Source: Gammaproteobacteria bacterium | GTDB taxonomy: Bacteria; Pseudomonadota; Gammaproteobacteria; Chromatiales; Chromatiaceae | Length of the DNA stretch: 64,000 bases | NCBI GenBank assembly: GCA_011390365.1 | Contig: JAABSM010000011.1 | Coordinates: 1-64,000 of the forward strand | Direction: 5' to 3' | Part shown: piece after piece, positions 35,368-45,633 of the stretch | How the letters are laid out: each line of letters starts with the position of its first letter | Numbering within the stretch: position 1 is the stretch's first letter | Program-made: the position numbers and the translations under genes | The notes under the pieces: generated by a model | What the model saw: only the letters and a program-made list of their open reading frames with translations | The model's database searches: none | Told to the model about the DNA's origin: nothing

Positions 35368-38300
35368 TCACTCCTCGTCACAACCCTGGCCCAGCCGTTC
35401 CACCAGCCTTGGGTAATCGGCCATGGTTGCCGAAATCGCGACCACATCGAATGCGTTGATCTGTCTGCGCAAGCGATGGCCGAGTCGCGCCAACTCGACG
35501 ATATTGGCGCCCTCCCCCAGTTCGATCAACTCGGCGCCGAAACGTCCGATATCCCGAAACGAGCGCCTGCGGGAATGGACCCGCCAATGCTCCATCATCT
35601 CACCGCGCAGACGCGGCATCAGCGCCTTGAGTCTGGCGCAATGTTCGGAAGAAGGGGAGTCCGCCGTTGATGCCGCCGCCGTTTCCGCCCGCGACTCCGG
35701 CGCCTGGATCGCCAGATATCGCCCGAGCAGGGCGAACAGTCGTGTCCCGTCGATCGGCTTGGCCAGCATGCCGTCGAAGCCCCTGGCGCGAAACTCCTGT
35801 TCGCCCTGGCCTACCACCGATGCGGTCAGGGCGACCACCGGAACATCGCGCCAGCGCGCATCGGCGCGCATGCGACGCAGGGTCTCTTCCCCATCCATCT
35901 CCGGCATGCGCAGATCCATCAGCACCAGATCGGGCGCCCCCTCCTCCAGTTGCCGCAACACACCCTTGCCATTTTCCGCCTCGCGAATCTCCAACGGCAG
36001 ATCCTTCAACATCGCCCGAATCAGATCGCGATTCGCGACAACATCGTCGGCCACGAGCAGCCGTCCGCCGAGGATCGCCGGCATCTCCTCCAGCGCATCA
36101 GGCGCCTCATCCTTCCCCCCTTGCGCCATCGCCACCTCGGGCAGGTGGATATGGAAACAGGAACCTCGCCCCGGATCGCTGACCAGATCGATGCGCCCCC
36201 CCATCATATCCACCAGTCGTTGGCAGATGCTCAGGCCCAGGCCGGTTCCGCCATGCACCCGGCTATCCTCATCGTCCTGCTGGCGAAACGCCTCGAAGAT
36301 CGCCTGTTGCATCTCCGGCTCGATCCCCTTGCCGCTATCCGCCACCGAGATATCCAGCGAGACGACGTCGGTGGTCGTCGGCGTCGACGTGACGACGACG
36401 CGAATGAAGCCCTGACTGGTGAACTTGACCGCATTTCCCACCAGATTGACCAGCACCTGGCGGAAACGCAAGCGATCGATCATCAACGACTCGGGAACCG
36501 AATCATCTATCCGCGACTCCAGGGCAAGCTCCTTCTCCCGCACCTTGAGGGAGAAGACCTGAATCACCTCATCCACCAGACCGCGCAGATCGCAAGGATC
36601 TTTGCGGATGGTCAATTTGCCCGCCTCGATCTTGGACAGATCCAGGATCTCGTTGATCAGGGTCAGCAGCGCCAGTCCGCTGCTGCGGATGGTGCGCAAG
36701 TAGCCCTGATGGCGCTCCTCCGCCACCTCGTTGACCAGCATTTCCGAAAAGCCCAGGATGGCGTTCATCGGGGTGCGGATCTCGTGACTCATGTTGGCGA
36801 GAAAGACGCTCTTGGCCTTGTTCGCCTCCTCCGCCTTCTCCTTGGCCTGACGCAGCGCCGCTTCCGCCTCCTTCTTGGCGCCGATGTCCTGGACATGCAT
36901 GACCAGATGCTTTGCATCACCCTCCTTGGTGCGAATCATGGAAACGTTGGCAATGGTCCAGATCGGACCGCCATCGGCCTTGATGAAACGCTTTTCCATG
37001 GAGTAGCTGTCGATCTCCCCCGCGTAGAGCCGTTGCAGCCACCCTCGCTCCCCCTCCCTGTCGTCGAGATGGGTGAGACTCGCCATCCCCACCCCCTGCA
37101 ACGCGACCACCTCCCGGCCCAGCATCCGGCTCAACGCCTGATTGACCCGCAGGAAACGCAGTTTCAGGGGTGATACCAGGGCCATACCGTGGCCAGCGTC
37201 TTCGAAGGCGTGGCGAAAATTGGACTCGCTCTCGGCCCTTGCCCATTCACTGTACTTGCGATCGGTAATGTCTTGCAGGTGCAAAAGCCAATGCGCCTCG
37301 CTGTCTTCCAGCGCGGCAATGGAGATGGTGGCCCAGACCGTCGCCCGCGCCGGGGTTACGAAACGCAGGTCGCCGCTGGCCCGGGACCAATCCCCGACCA
37401 GCGCCGCCTCCGCCAGGGTCCGCCACCGCCGATGATCCTCCGGGTTGATCAGCTCGAACAGGTGCCGCCCGTGCAACTGCCGGGATTCGCGCCCGAGGAT
37501 ACGGCACATGGCGGGGTTGCCGGAGAGTAGACGCATGCCCTTGTCGAGGAGGCCGATGCCGTAGGCCGCCGACTCGTAGACACCGCGAAAGTGGCTCTCG
37601 CTTCGCGCCAGGCGCTCTTCCGCCCGCTTTCGTTCGGTAATGTCTTCCTTTACCGAAAGATAGTGGCTTACCCTGCCGTCAGCGCCATAGATCGGCGATA
37701 TGGTGGTCGCCTCCCAGTAGAGGGCGCCATCGCGGCGGCGATTGCAGATATCGCCCCGCCACACCTTGCCGGCATTGACCGCCGCCCAAAGATCACGAAA
37801 GAAAGCGGAATCGTGTTGTCCGGAAGAGAGAAAGGCCGGGGTTTGCCCCGCCACCGCCTCGCGCGAGTAACCGGTAATCTTGGTGAACGCCGAATTGACA
37901 TACTCGATGCGTCCATCCGGCGCGGTGATCATGACGCTGTTGAAACTCTGCTCCAGCAGACGGGAGAAGAGGGTCAGCCACTCCCCCGCCTCCCTAGCCG
38001 CCGCCGTCGAGCGTTCCAACTTCAACAAACGCCGGATGGCATGGGGAAGCAACTCCCGGTAGCCCCCATGCGAATCCAGCAACACAAACTCCCGCCGCGA
38101 TGACTCCGCCAGCCAGTCGCCGACACCGGCGGGAACCCTGTCGCTCACGAGAGTCAGCGGATGCCCGACATCCCCCGGCAAGGCCCCATCGAGGGCGTCA
38201 TGGCGCTTGCATAGCACCAGCAGGTCATGACCATCCAGCCCGCCATGCCGTTGTCGGGTATCCCGCGTTACCCGGAAACCCTGCTCACGCAACAGCGACG

Positions 38301-38484
38301 CGACCTCATCGTGGCAATCATCACCCGCGACGGCGATCGTCCATGTCGCATCGGCAACTCCCGTCCCACCGAGCAAATCCGCCAACTGGCGCGCGCCTTC
38401 CCAGGGGGTTAAATCATCGCAGGGGATCGGGGGTGATGCCGACATCGCGCTGGGGGATCGAATGGTATCGGTCAACGGGTTCAC
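35368..38484 (-). CDS. Hybrid sensor histidine kinase (REC-like, PAS x3, HisKA, HATPase, REC, HPt-like)
   Basis: The product is 1038 aa. There is no membrane segment, so it is cytoplasmic. The first 160 residues resemble a degenerate receiver without the acidic pocket. Three PAS domains (about 175-545) follow. The HisKA box [10 protein letters not shown] carries His567; the ATPase motifs ([37 protein letters not shown]) are intact. The receiver has Asp857 in [11 protein letters not shown], and the last 90 residues form an HPt-like helical tail containing [16 protein letters not shown]. The start is a GTG overlapping the TGA of alanine dehydrogenase (GTGA), with no strong RBS, which suggests coupling. 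It could instead start at an ATG 13 codons in. Confidence 0.92.
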   Translation of the reverse strand: MNPLTDTIRSPSAMSASPPIPCDDLTPWEGARQLADLLGGTGVADATWTIAVAGDDCHDEVASLLREQGFRVTRDTRQRHGGLDGHDLLVLCKRHDALDGALPGDVGHPLTLVSDRVPAGVGDWLAESSRREFVLLDSHGGYRELLPHAIRRLLKLERSTAAAREAGEWLTLFSRLLEQSFNSVMITAPDGRIEYVNSAFTKITGYSREAVAGQTPAFLSSGQHDSAFFRDLWAAVNAGKVWRGDICNRRRDGALYWEATTISPIYGADGRVSHYLSVKEDITERKRAEERLARSESHFRGVYESAAYGIGLLDKGMRLLSGNPAMCRILGRESRQLHGRHLFELINPEDHRRWRTLAEAALVGDWSRASGDLRFVTPARATVWATISIAALEDSEAHWLLHLQDITDRKYSEWARAESESNFRHAFEDAGHGMALVSPLKLRFLRVNQALSRMLGREVVALQGVGMASLTHLDDREGERGWLQRLYAGEIDSYSMEKRFIKADGGPIWTIANVSMIRTKEGDAKHLVMHVQDIGAKKEAEAALRQAKEKAEEANKAKSVFLANMSHEIRTPMNAILGFSEMLVNEVAEERHQGYLRTIRSSGLALLTLINEILDLSKIEAGKLTIRKDPCDLRGLVDEVIQVFSLKVREKELALESRIDDSVPESLMIDRLRFRQVLVNLVGNAVKFTSQGFIRVVVTSTPTTTDVVSLDISVADSGKGIEPEMQQAIFEAFRQQDDEDSRVHGGTGLGLSICQRLVDMMGGRIDLVSDPGRGSCFHIHLPEVAMAQGGKDEAPDALEEMPAILGGRLLVADDVVANRDLIRAMLKDLPLEIREAENGKGVLRQLEEGAPDLVLMDLRMPEMDGEETLRRMRADARWRDVPVVALTASVVGQGEQEFRARGFDGMLAKPIDGTRLFALLGRYLAIQAPESRAETAAASTADSPSSEHCARLKALMPRLRGEMMEHWRVHSRRRSFRDIGRFGAELIELGEGANIVELARLGHRLRRQINAFDVVAISATMADYPRLVERLGQGCDEE

Positions 38485-39578
38485 TGGAGGGCTTGGTCGA
38501 TCCAGGGACGACCGGCGAATTGTTGCCGCAGCGCGGGGTGCATCAATCGCCCCCGGCGCACATTGACGCCCTGGGCGAGTACCGTGGATTGCTCCCAGTC
38601 GCCCGCGGCGATACGCGAGACATGGGGCGTAATCGCCGCGGACAGGGCCTGGGCGGAACTGCGAGGAACCGCGCCCGGCATGTTCGCGACACCGAAATGC
38701 AACACCCCCTCTTGCAGGTAGGTCGGAGAAGACCAGTCCGTGGCGCGGATGGTCTCGATGCAGCCGCCCTGATCCACGGCGATATCGACGATGACGCTAC
38801 CAGCCGCCATCTGCGCCACCATATCGCGACTCACCAGCCGGGGCGCACGCGCACCGGGTACCAGCACCGCCCCGATCAGCAGATCCGTCTCCCGCAACTC
38901 GCGGACAATCCGCTGGGCATAAGGATATAGGGGGGTTACATTGGCGCCGATCCGGCGCATCGCCTCCAGCCTATCCGGTTTGAGATCAAAAACCGTCACC
39001 TGGGCCCCCAACGCCGCCGCGACCCTTACCGCCTGCTCCCCTGCGTGGCCGGCGCCAAGCACCGTCACCCTGCCACGCTCGATACCCGCTATGCCACCCA
39101 GCAGCAACCCCTTGCCGCCCTCCGGACGATAGAGGAGATGGCAACCGACCTGGGCGGCGATGCGGCCGGCCACGTCGCTCATGGGTGCGAGCAGGGGCAG
39201 CCGCCCGTGGTCATCCTGGACCGTTTCGAAGGCGATGGCGGTGAGGCCGATCTCGCAGAGTCGCTTGGTCAGGGGCTCACTGGCGGCCAGATGGAGATAA
39301 CAGAACAGGAAATGATCCCGACGCAGGAGATCCAGCTCCGGGCCGATCGGCTCCTTGACCTTGACCACCAGTTGCGCTGTTTCATACAACCGTGCCGCAT
39401 TATCGCAGATTTCGACCCCTAGCTCGCGATAGCTTTCATCGGCGTAACCCGCGGCCTCGCCGGCGCCGCTTTCAATGAATACCTCGTATCCCTGATCAAG
39501 CAGTTCGCGACAGGCCTCCGGGATCAACCCGACACGCCCCTCCATCATCTTGATCTCCCGTGGAACGCCAATGCGCAT
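38481..39578 (-). CDS. ald: Alanine dehydrogenase
   Basis: The product is 365 aa from the ATG at 39578 ([18 protein letters not shown]), preceded by AGGAG with good spacing; an upstream extension is not conserved. It interconverts alanine and pyruvate plus ammonia with NAD. The NAD-binding region has [22 protein letters not shown]. Its stop overlaps the GTG of the hybrid kinase, so metabolic enzyme and sensor are co-expressed. It diverges from a LysR gene, and a palindrome in the shared promoter region suggests LysR control. Confidence 0.94.
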   Translation of the reverse strand: MRIGVPREIKMMEGRVGLIPEACRELLDQGYEVFIESGAGEAAGYADESYRELGVEICDNAARLYETAQLVVKVKEPIGPELDLLRRDHFLFCYLHLAASEPLTKRLCEIGLTAIAFETVQDDHGRLPLLAPMSDVAGRIAAQVGCHLLYRPEGGKGLLLGGIAGIERGRVTVLGAGHAGEQAVRVAAALGAQVTVFDLKPDRLEAMRRIGANVTPLYPYAQRIVRELRETDLLIGAVLVPGARAPRLVSRDMVAQMAAGSVIVDIAVDQGGCIETIRATDWSSPTYLQEGVLHFGVANMPGAVPRSSAQALSAAITPHVSRIAAGDWEQSTVLAQGVNVRRGRLMHPALRQQFAGRPWIDQALQ

Positions 39579-39887
39579 TAGATCTCCTGCTGACATCTGT
39601 CCGAGTTCAATTTCGTAGCCGCCGTCGCGTCGCGCCGCAAAGGAACACCCCTCTCCACCGCACCTGTACGCCACTCATCGCTAAAGACTACCACGAGCCG
39701 GTAAAGCGAGGTAGCCAGTTTCCGCAAAACTCCTTGCATCAATATGCAACCCTCCCCGACATAACAAAATCGAATACTTCACGATCCAACTCATACATGA
39801 TAACTTATAGGAAGCCCTCGCGAGCACCGCCCCGACACTCATCGGCGGATGATTTCAGGTTTGCACCGACATGACTACTCTTCCACC
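39579..39887. other. Divergent promoter region between ald and the LysR gene
   Basis: These 309 bp contain no supported gene and are AT-richer toward the LysR gene (39750-39820). A 16-bp palindrome is listed separately. TACATGATAACTTATAGG (39793-39810) looks like a -10 region for the plus-strand LysR gene, but no well-spaced -35 is claimed. Confidence 0.45.
39734..39749. promoter_or_regulatory. Candidate LysR-family operator (TTGCAT-CAAT-ATGCAA)
   Basis: A perfect 16-bp interrupted palindrome, with the T-N11-A pattern typical of LysR-family sites, lies about midway between divergent ald and the LysR gene. It could serve both autoregulation and control of ald. Confidence 0.45.
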
Positions 39888-40817
39888 ATGCACCACTTAA
39901 CGCTTCGCCAACTCCAGGTGTTCAACGCGGTCGCCGACAAGCTCAGCTATACCCGCGCCGCCGAGACCCTGTTCATGAGTCAACCAGCGGTATCGATGCA
40001 AGTCAAGCAGATGGAGGAAAGCATCGGCCTGCGCCTGTTCGAAAAGCTGGGCAAGACGATTCACCTCACCGAGGCCGGTCGCGAGCTGTATCAGTACGTA
40101 CGCACCATCTTTCAGGAACTTACCGAGGTAGAGGAGATACTGGAGGCCATGAAAGGGGTGCAGAGCGGTCGTCTGCGCATCGCCGTGGCGAGTACCGTCA
40201 ACTATTTTGCTCCGCGTGCGCTGGCGGGATTCCACCGCCGCTATCCGAACATTTCCCTGAAACTGGAGGCGACCAACCGACGCGGCCTGATGAACATGCT
40301 GGAGCGTAACGAGGTGGATCTGGTGCTGATGGGGCAACCGCCGGAGAATCTTGACCTGGATGCGGAACCGTTTATGGATAATCCGCTGGTGGTGATCGCG
40401 CCGCCGGATCATCCCCTCGCCACCGCCCGCCGCATTGAGCTGACGCGGTTGGCGGAAGAGCCCTTTCTGATGCGCGAATCCGGCTCGGGAACCCGTCTCG
40501 CCATGGAGCGCTTTTTCCGCGAACACGACATACCCATCCGCATGGGGATGGAGATGACCCGCAACGAGGCGATCAAGCAGGCGGTTAGGGCGGGACTGGG
40601 GCTGGCGGTCGTCTCCCGCCACAGCCTGGAACTGGAACTGGAGACCCGCAAACTGGTCGAATTGGACGTGGTCGGCTTCCCGATTCACCGTACCTGGTTC
40701 ATGGTCCAGCGCAAGGGCAAACGGCTTTCGCCATCGGCCCAGGCGTTCCGGGAATATCTGCTGAGCGGCTGTCAGCCGGAAACGTTAGAGCCGAAGGTGG
40801 CCGGTTCGGGCCCCTGA
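39888..40817 (+). CDS. LysR-family regulator, CbbR-like
   Basis: The product is 309 aa from the ATG at 39888 ([28 protein letters not shown]); the longer frame adds 13 non-conserved residues. The N-terminal helix-turn-helix is [24 protein letters not shown], and the co-inducer domain follows. The overall wording resembles CbbR-type regulators of carbon fixation genes, but no cbb genes are in the window. It is divergent from ald and 140 bp upstream of dxs. Target genes are not established. Confidence 0.88.
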   Translation: MHHLTLRQLQVFNAVADKLSYTRAAETLFMSQPAVSMQVKQMEESIGLRLFEKLGKTIHLTEAGRELYQYVRTIFQELTEVEEILEAMKGVQSGRLRIAVASTVNYFAPRALAGFHRRYPNISLKLEATNRRGLMNMLERNEVDLVLMGQPPENLDLDAEPFMDNPLVVIAPPDHPLATARRIELTRLAEEPFLMRESGSGTRLAMERFFREHDIPIRMGMEMTRNEAIKQAVRAGLGLAVVSRHSLELELETRKLVELDVVGFPIHRTWFMVQRKGKRLSPSAQAFREYLLSGCQPETLEPKVAGSGP

Positions 40818-40957
40818 TGGATCATCGGCGGGATGAGGTATCATCAACAGCGGATCCGCGCCGCGCCCAAAACAGGCAAATAAAACTGATATGGCTTAGA
40901 ATATGCCATTCGTCCCCTGTCCCACGATTCGGTCGCATCCGCCCCAGGTATACGAGC

Positions 40958-42865
40958 ATGCCCCACCGTCCCCCCAAAAAACCTGATGATTCCCCTTTGT
41001 TGTTGGCGGGGATCAACTCCCCCAGCGACCTTCGCCGGCTGGAAAAACACCAGCTCGAACCCCTGGCCGCTGAACTGCGGCGCTTCCTCATTGACAGCGT
41101 CTCCCGTACCGGCGGCCATCTGGCGGCGGGGCTTGGCGTGGTCGAGTTGACCATCGCCCTGCACTATCTCTTTGACACCCCTCACGACCGCATCGTCTGG
41201 GACGTGGGACACCAGGCCTATCCCCACAAGATCCTTACCGGTCGGCGCGAGGCAATGCACAGTCTGCGCCAGCGCGGCGGAATCTCCGGCTTCCCGAAGC
41301 GCAGCGAAAGCGAATTCGATACCTTCGGTACCGGCCACGCCAGCACCTCGATCAGCGCCGCGCTGGGAATGGCCGCGGCGGCTCGCGCAAAAGGAGAGAG
41401 GCGACGGGTGATCGCGGTGATCGGCGATGCCTCGGTGGCCGGCGGCATGGCCTTTGAGGCCCTCAATCAGGCTGGCGCCCTGGACGTGGATCTGCTGGTA
41501 ATCCTCAACGACAACGACTGGGCCATCTCGCCCTCGGTGGGCGGCTTTCGCAACCACCTCGCCAAGATCCTGTCGGGCGGGTTTTACCAGTGGGTGCGCG
41601 AGGGCGGCAAATCCGCCCTTAGCGGCATGCCGCACCTGAGCGAGTTCGTCAGCCGCTGGGAGGAGCACATGAAGGGCATGGTGATGCCGGGCACCCTCTT
41701 CGAGGAGCTGGGCTTCAACTACATCGGTCCCATCGACGGCCACGATTTCGATACCCTGAGCGTGACCCTGCACAACATGGGCGAGATGCGCGGCCCGCAA
41801 CTGCTCCACGTGGTCACCAACAAGGGGCAGGGCTATGAACCGGCAGAGGGGGCGCCGTCGGTCTACCACGGCGTCACCCCCTTCGACATCACTACCGGCA
41901 AGCTGGACAAGAACCAGGGCAGTCCCACCTACACCCGTATCTTCGGCGACTGGCTGCGGGATGTGGCGCGCCAGGACGAGCGCCTGGTGGCCATCACCCC
42001 GGCGATGTGCGAGGGCTCGGGGCTGGTGGAATACGCCAACGAGTTCCCGGAACGTTACTTCGATGTCGGCATCGCCGAAGAGCACGCCCTGACCTTCGCC
42101 GCCGGCCTCGCCTGCGAGGGGCTCAAGCCGGTGGTGGCGATCTACTCCTCATTTCTGCAGCGCGCCTACGACCAGCTGATTCACGATGTCGCGCTGCAAA
42201 ATCTCGACGTCACCTTCGCCGTCGACCGCGCCGGCCTGGTCGGCGCTGACGGTCCGACCCATAGCGGCGTCTTCGACCTGAGCTTCTTCCGCGCCATCCC
42301 CAACACCCTGGTCATGGCCCCCAGCAACGAGGGGGAGTGTCGACAGATGCTGGAGACCGCCTACCGCCATCCCGGCCCGGCGATGGTGCGCTATCCCCGC
42401 GGGCGCGGACCCGGCATCCTGATTGGAAGCGAGCGCTCGGCGCTGCCCATCGGCAAGGGCGAGATGCGCCGGCAGGGCAAGCACATGGTCTTTCTGGCCT
42501 TTGGCGCCATGGTCAGGCCCTGCGAAGAGGCGGCGGAGATCCTCAACGCCGGCGTTGCCAACATGCGCTTCGTCAAACCTCTGGACGAGGCGTTGATCAT
42601 CGATCTCGCGAACACCTATGACACCTTTGTGACGGTCGAGGAGAACCTGATCCAGGGTGGCGCCGGGTCGGCGGTAAGCGAATTTCTTGCCGAGCATGGT
42701 ATCGTCAAACGCGTCATCCATCTGGGGATACCCGACCGCTTCATCGAACAGGGCGCCCAGGCGGAACAGCTGGCGGATTGCGGCCTCGACAAGGAGGGCA
42801 TCCTCCGTTCGGTCAGCGGCGCAACCGGCATCGTACCGCTCTCCGCCATCAACGCCTCGGCCTGA
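40958..42865 (+). CDS. dxs: 1-deoxy-D-xylulose-5-phosphate synthase
   Basis: The product is 635 aa from the ATG at 40958 ([11 protein letters not shown]); an in-frame upstream extension to 40817 lacks conservation. It is a thiamine-diphosphate enzyme that makes DXP from pyruvate and glyceraldehyde-3-phosphate, the first step of the MEP isoprenoid pathway. Visible landmarks: [31 protein letters not shown] with NDND, and [17 protein letters not shown] with the catalytic Glu. In many relatives dxs follows xseB-ispA; here those genes are 8 kb away on the other strand. Confidence 0.97.
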   Translation: MPHRPPKKPDDSPLLLAGINSPSDLRRLEKHQLEPLAAELRRFLIDSVSRTGGHLAAGLGVVELTIALHYLFDTPHDRIVWDVGHQAYPHKILTGRREAMHSLRQRGGISGFPKRSESEFDTFGTGHASTSISAALGMAAAARAKGERRRVIAVIGDASVAGGMAFEALNQAGALDVDLLVILNDNDWAISPSVGGFRNHLAKILSGGFYQWVREGGKSALSGMPHLSEFVSRWEEHMKGMVMPGTLFEELGFNYIGPIDGHDFDTLSVTLHNMGEMRGPQLLHVVTNKGQGYEPAEGAPSVYHGVTPFDITTGKLDKNQGSPTYTRIFGDWLRDVARQDERLVAITPAMCEGSGLVEYANEFPERYFDVGIAEEHALTFAAGLACEGLKPVVAIYSSFLQRAYDQLIHDVALQNLDVTFAVDRAGLVGADGPTHSGVFDLSFFRAIPNTLVMAPSNEGECRQMLETAYRHPGPAMVRYPRGRGPGILIGSERSALPIGKGEMRRQGKHMVFLAFGAMVRPCEEAAEILNAGVANMRFVKPLDEALIIDLANTYDTFVTVEENLIQGGAGSAVSEFLAEHGIVKRVIHLGIPDRFIEQGAQAEQLADCGLDKEGILRSVSGATGIVPLSAINASA

Positions 42866-42880
42866 CGATCTCTTCCGGTC

Positions 42881-44185
42881 ATGTGGTTGCGACTTGCGAG
42901 CGGATTGTTCCTCCTGCTGGGGGCAACGGCGACCATCGCCCCGGCCCTGCTCGGCATGCGCGGGGAGGAGGCCTACCACCAGCTGCTGGCCAGCACCGCC
43001 CGGGACCCGTCACTCAAGATTCAGGGCGAATACCATCGCGGCTGGTTTCACTCCAGCGCCAGAACCCGCGTAGCTGGCCGAACCAACCACCCGCCTCTGA
43101 TCCTGGACCACCATATCCAGCATCTGGCCTTTTCCAAGGAGGGCCTGCCGCTACTCGCCCGCATCGACACCAGCCTGCGCGGAGAAGGTGCGACACCCCA
43201 TGCCCGCGAGGCGTCCGCGGAGAATCACTTCATCACCCGCATCGGTTGGCAAGGGGATGCGGTTACCCGCTTCAGCCTCCCCGATCAATCCATTCCCCAC
43301 CCAAGCCTTCCCCTGACCCTGCGGATCAGGGATGGTCACGGCACATTGCACCATCAGCCCAGTGCCGATCAGGCGGAGCTGCGCCTCACCGCCGCCAGTC
43401 TTGCGCTGGAGTTCTCCGGGCAGATCGGTCTCGCCGCGGAAGGGGTGAATGGCAAGTGGCGTTTCTTTCCCGGGCAACGCAAACATGAGGGCTGGTTCGA
43501 CCTACGGCGCGTTACCCTGGGATCGGCCAACCGCCCCCCGTCCCACACCTTTCACACCCTGTCCTTCTCCACCGACAGCGAAATCGACCAGGGTCTGATG
43601 GATGGCGGCATCTCCATCGCCATGGACGAGGTCCGCTTCCCCGCATATACCGCCGGCCCGGCGGAGATTCGCATCAACTATACCGGGGTTGCCATCGACG
43701 CCATCCGCGAACTGAGCGCCCATTCCGCCAGCAAGCCGCTCCGACCGGCAACCAACCCCGATGCACGCGCGGCGATGCTGCGGTTTCTCTCGGGCGGTCC
43801 GAAAGTCGCCATCGAACAGCTCTACCTTTACACCCCTCAGGGCGAGTTCGACGCGACCCTCCTCCTCGAACTGGCCAGCGGCTCGCCCCTGTTCGATCCC
43901 CGCGCCGCCTTCACCTCACTGCGCGCCGGCGGGACCCTGCGCCTGGATGAGGCCCTTGCCCACCAGATCGGACTCCGGCTGTTGACTGGCATGGCCACCC
44001 CCGCGCCACCCACGGCCGCCGCCCGCCTCGACCTTGAAGTGCAGCAACGCCTGTTGCAAGCGGAACTCGCTGGTTTGGTGACTCGGCATGACGGGCGCTT
44101 GAGCAGCCGCTTCGAACTGCGCGACGGCGAACTGGCCGTCAACGGCATCCCGACCCCCTTGCCCCTACCCTGGAATAGTCCCTGA
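42881..44185 (+). CDS. YdgA/DUF945-family membrane-anchored protein
   Basis: The product is 434 aa with an N-terminal hydrophobic anchor (about 2-24), followed by a beta-rich extracytoplasmic domain. GEYHRGWFHSSARTRV matches the early motif of DUF945/YdgA proteins. The function of the family is poorly defined. It starts 15 bp after dxs and may be co-transcribed with it and with the CGFC protein 10 bp downstream. Confidence 0.8.
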   Translation: MWLRLASGLFLLLGATATIAPALLGMRGEEAYHQLLASTARDPSLKIQGEYHRGWFHSSARTRVAGRTNHPPLILDHHIQHLAFSKEGLPLLARIDTSLRGEGATPHAREASAENHFITRIGWQGDAVTRFSLPDQSIPHPSLPLTLRIRDGHGTLHHQPSADQAELRLTAASLALEFSGQIGLAAEGVNGKWRFFPGQRKHEGWFDLRRVTLGSANRPPSHTFHTLSFSTDSEIDQGLMDGGISIAMDEVRFPAYTAGPAEIRINYTGVAIDAIRELSAHSASKPLRPATNPDARAAMLRFLSGGPKVAIEQLYLYTPQGEFDATLLLELASGSPLFDPRAAFTSLRAGGTLRLDEALAHQIGLRLLTGMATPAPPTAAARLDLEVQQRLLQAELAGLVTRHDGRLSSRFELRDGELAVNGIPTPLPLPWNSP

Positions 44186-44195
44186 CTTACCCGCC

Positions 44196-44696
44196 ATGAA
44201 GCCGATCCCTCCCCCCATTATCGCCCTGCTTGCCATGCTGTGCTGGCTACCCTCGCCCCCCCATGCGCAGGAGCCGCCCCGGATTCCGGTTAGCCACGAC
44301 CTGACAGCCGCTGCCACCGCGGCGCTCCGGGGCGAGCGCATCCTCCTGCTGCTGGTCTCCCGGGACGGTTGCGGCTTCTGCGAGGTCATCAAGCGGGAGG
44401 TACTGAACCCGATGGTGCTCAGCGGCGACTATGTCGAACAGGTGGTCTTTCGGGAACTGTTCATCGATATCGGCGAGCGCATCGTGGATTTCGATGGCGC
44501 CCAAGGCTCGGCCAGCGACTTCGCCGACGTCCGCAAGATCTCCCTCACACCAACCCTGTTGTTCCTCGCCCCTGACGGTCGGGAACTCACGGAGCGAATC
44601 ATCGGCGTACGCACCCTCTCCATGTTGCCCTCCTACGTGGATGCCGCTATCGAGCACGCGATCCGCAACCTTCGATCCGCCGCCAATACACGCTAA
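44196..44696 (+). CDS. Periplasmic thioredoxin-fold protein with CGFC motif (SoxW-like)
   Basis: The product is 166 aa. A signal peptide (to about residue 25, PPHAQE) is followed by a thioredoxin fold with SRDGCGFC (Cys59/Cys62) and the cis-Pro in SLTPTLLFL. Such short periplasmic thioredoxins reduce disulfides or donate electrons in cytochrome c or sulfur pathways; SoxW is the nearest named type. No sox genes are nearby, so the partner is unknown. Confidence 0.85.
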   Translation: MKPIPPPIIALLAMLCWLPSPPHAQEPPRIPVSHDLTAAATAALRGERILLLLVSRDGCGFCEVIKREVLNPMVLSGDYVEQVVFRELFIDIGERIVDFDGAQGSASDFADVRKISLTPTLLFLAPDGRELTERIIGVRTLSMLPSYVDAAIEHAIRNLRSAANTR

Positions 44697-44773
44697 GGCA
44701 AGATCGCACTATCCAGCACCGGCGATTTTGAGTACCCTTTCCGTACGAAGGAGTGGCTGCACGGGATAATGAC

Positions 44774-45454
44774 ATGGCGCTGTACGACATCTATTTCGCG
44801 GGCGAAATCGTCAACGGGGCGGACCTTGCCAAGGTCAAGCCCCAGATTGGCAAGCTTTTCAAGGCCAATCCGGCCCAGCTGGAAAAGCTATTCTGCGGGA
44901 AACCGGTACGCATCAAGGGTGGCGTCGACGACGAGACGGCCGCGAAATATCGCGCCGCGTTGCGCAAGATCGGCGCGGTGGTCGAAATACGGGAAAAGAA
45001 GGGCGAAGAGAAAAGGCCCGCGCCGCCACCCGCGGCCGCCCCAGCCGCCATACCCGAGGCCCCGCGACCTCCGCCGGAAACAGCAGCCGCCCGATCCACC
45101 GATCAGCTCGAAGCGGTGCAGGATTACGGCATGCTCGAAGAGTTGCCCGAAAACCGCGGTCATTCGGTAGCCGCCCCGCGGGACATACCGGAACTGGATG
45201 TCCTTCCGCCGCGAACCGGCTCGCTGGAGGAGTTCGCCGAAGAGGAGACCCCTGTTCCCCTGCCGGATGTCGCAGGGATCCCCCTCGCCAGCACCGGCGA
45301 GCTACTGGACCAGACCCCGCCGCCGCCGGATGCGCAAATCGACACCGGCGAATTAAGCGCGGCGCCACCGAATAGCGGCAGCCTGGAGGATTGCGCCGTC
45401 GAAGAGACCCCGGTTGCCATCCCCGATATCAGTCGCCTCAAAGTCACGGATTGA
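44774..45454 (+). CDS. Uncharacterised protein: small N-terminal domain with Pro-rich repeat tail
   Basis: The product is 226 aa from the ATG at 44774 (MALYDIYFAGEIVNGADL); an alternative start lies seven codons upstream. Residues 1-75 form a compact domain with KPQIGKLFKANPAQLEKLF and KPVRIKGGVDDETAAKYRAALRKIGA, a pattern I have seen as an N-terminal module in gammaproteobacterial proteins of unknown role. The rest is disordered and Pro/Glu-rich. It contains two copies of a GSLE-(E/D)-x2-A-x-EETPV-x-x-PD module (near residues 151 and 201) and a related STGELLDQTPP/DTGELS pair. The function is unknown. Confidence 0.75.
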   Translation: MALYDIYFAGEIVNGADLAKVKPQIGKLFKANPAQLEKLFCGKPVRIKGGVDDETAAKYRAALRKIGAVVEIREKKGEEKRPAPPPAAAPAAIPEAPRPPPETAAARSTDQLEAVQDYGMLEELPENRGHSVAAPRDIPELDVLPPRTGSLEEFAEEETPVPLPDVAGIPLASTGELLDQTPPPPDAQIDTGELSAAPPNSGSLEDCAVEETPVAIPDISRLKVTD

Positions 45455-45587
45455 ACCCTGAACTTGCATCGGGGCTGAAATTCGTGACGCGGTACTGGCC
45501 CGCCCCTTGCCGCCGTAGTAGAATAGCCGCGCTTGTGCCCTCGCACAGATGATGAAAAGCCGATTACGGCCTGGTTTACCTGTTCGT

Positions 45588-45601
45588 CCGTCATGTGACG
45601 G
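45588..45601 (+). promoter_or_regulatory. Palindrome CCGTCATGTGACGG in the metK leader
   Basis: A perfect 14-bp palindrome lies 32 nt before the metK ATG. It could be an operator or a short leader hairpin (5-bp stem, ATGT loop). It does not match MetJ boxes or any SAM riboswitch. Confidence 0.35.
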
Positions 45602-45633
45602 CGCGACTCCACTTTGTTATTCAGGATCCCCTC

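Noticed and set aside
45455-45633. SAM riboswitch upstream of metK
   Set aside because: No SAM-I, SAM-II/V or SAM-IV core could be drawn; only a 14-bp palindrome is present.
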